From positions 1 through 21,647 of the forward strand of contig PCAH01000114.1 of assembly GCA_002730485.1 (NCBI GenBank): a DNA stretch of 21,647 bases, read 5' to 3'. The position numbers were made by a program, and so were the translations under genes. Shown here one piece after another: positions 21,113 through 21,647 of the stretch (positions are counted from its first letter, which is position 1; every line of letters starts with the position of its first letter). The stretch is from Dehalococcoidia bacterium (GTDB taxonomy: Bacteria > Chloroflexota > Dehalococcoidia > UBA3495). The notes beneath the pieces were generated by a model. That model did not search any database. It was not told the origin of the DNA and was given only the letters and a program-made list of their open reading frames with translations.

Positions 21113-21647
21113 GCGGTGGACGAAGTATCCACGGTGCTGCGTTTCAGGCACCGGATAACGGGAGATGACGATTTCACCATCTCCAGTCAACAGGAAACCA
21201 TTGAGACCCTGGAAGACACGACCGACACCTTCATCGTGTTCCTCGGGGCCATCGCGGGAATATCATTGCTGGTTGGTGGGATTGGCATCATGAACATCAT
21301 GCTGGCGACTGTCACTGAACGCACGCGAGAGATCGGCATTCGCCGCGCGTTGGGAGCGAAGCAAATTGACATCACCTGGCAGTTTCTGGCGGAGACGGTA
21401 GTGCTCTCCGTTGTCGGCGGTGCCGTTGGAATCGCGGGTGGGCTCACCTGTCCTTGGGCCATGCAGTGGCTTCGCGGTGTATTGGAAAGAGCGATTCCGG
21501 AAGCGATGAACAGCCTTCCCGAGGCCGTGCAGAACGTGACTCCTCAGGTTGTTCCCTGGTCAATCCCGGTTGCCTTTGGAATTTCCGTGGTTGTCGGCGT
21601 TTTCTTCGGCCTCTACCCAGCCATGCGAGCCGCTCAAATGGATCCCA
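21113..21647 (+). pseudogene. C-terminal FtsX domain of the same ABC permease, downstream of the in-frame TAG, cut by the window end
   Basis: Unbroken frame continuing directly after the [23 protein letters not shown], then [20 protein letters not shown], and the FtsX membrane domain with [34 protein letters not shown] and a last helix ending [15 protein letters not shown]. These are the most conserved parts of MacB-type permeases and show no decay, which fits a recent single stop or a sequencing error. A GTG at 21116 could in principle restart translation, but the product would lack helix 1 and most of the core domain. The natural end lies beyond 21647. Confidence 0.85.

Overview
The window looks like a piece of a bacterial chromosome from the Chloroflexota, probably a SAR202/Dehalococcoidia-like lineage. 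This is inferred from gene content and style: a Cys-anchored lipoprotein with a long Pro/Thr stalk, HpaB- and hydantoinase-type catabolic enzymes, frequent GTG/TTG starts, moderate GC and short inverted-repeat elements between genes. No rRNA or tRNA is present to confirm it. There are no phage, IS transposase or CRISPR signals.

Layout from left to right. (1) 1-1408, + strand: the 3' part of a secreted or surface thrombospondin-type-3/calcium-binding repeat protein, interrupted by an in-frame TAG at 1031-1033. A bidirectional terminator follows at 1435-1479. (2) 1502-3457, - strand: a nucleotide-sugar epimerase followed by thioredoxin reductase (trxB). (3) 3758-4654, +: a garR-type tartronate semialdehyde reductase, convergent with (4) a - strand series at 4687-8250: crotonase, secreted cyclophilin lipoprotein, DinB-fold protein and membrane-anchored HExxH peptidase. 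Further right on the same strand are ada (8374-9480) and a seven-repeat FG-GAP propeller lipoprotein (9654-11237) with its own sigma70-like promoter and terminator. (5) 11524-16890, +: a translesion-synthesis cassette made of a catalytically degenerate ImuB-like Y-family protein, a DUF6504 protein, a DUF559 nuclease-like protein and the error-prone polymerase DnaE2. It is preceded by a promoter whose spacer holds a LexA-box-like palindrome. A MITE-like inverted-repeat element lies between the DUF559 gene and dnaE2. (6) 16980-18431, +: a hydantoinase/dihydropyrimidinase-family amidohydrolase with a promoter and terminator, convergent with (7) an HpaB-family flavin monooxygenase (18708-20210, -). 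A second inverted-repeat element lies between them. (8) 20381 to the right edge, +: a MacB/FtsX-type ABC permease, again interrupted by an in-frame TAG (21110-21112).

The most coherent functional unit is the mutagenic repair cassette: the ImuB-like adaptor, with a QANLF clamp-binding-like motif, would recruit DnaE2, with DUF6504 as the usual companion and LexA as the likely repressor. The neighbouring ada gene adds alkylation repair, though on the other strand. The most puzzling observation is that both genes cut by the window ends carry a single in-frame amber codon inside otherwise well-conserved frames, while TAG is the normal stop of at least seven other genes here. That argues for point nonsense mutations or sequence errors rather than a recoded genetic code. 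All functional calls rest on reading motifs by eye; no database search was run.
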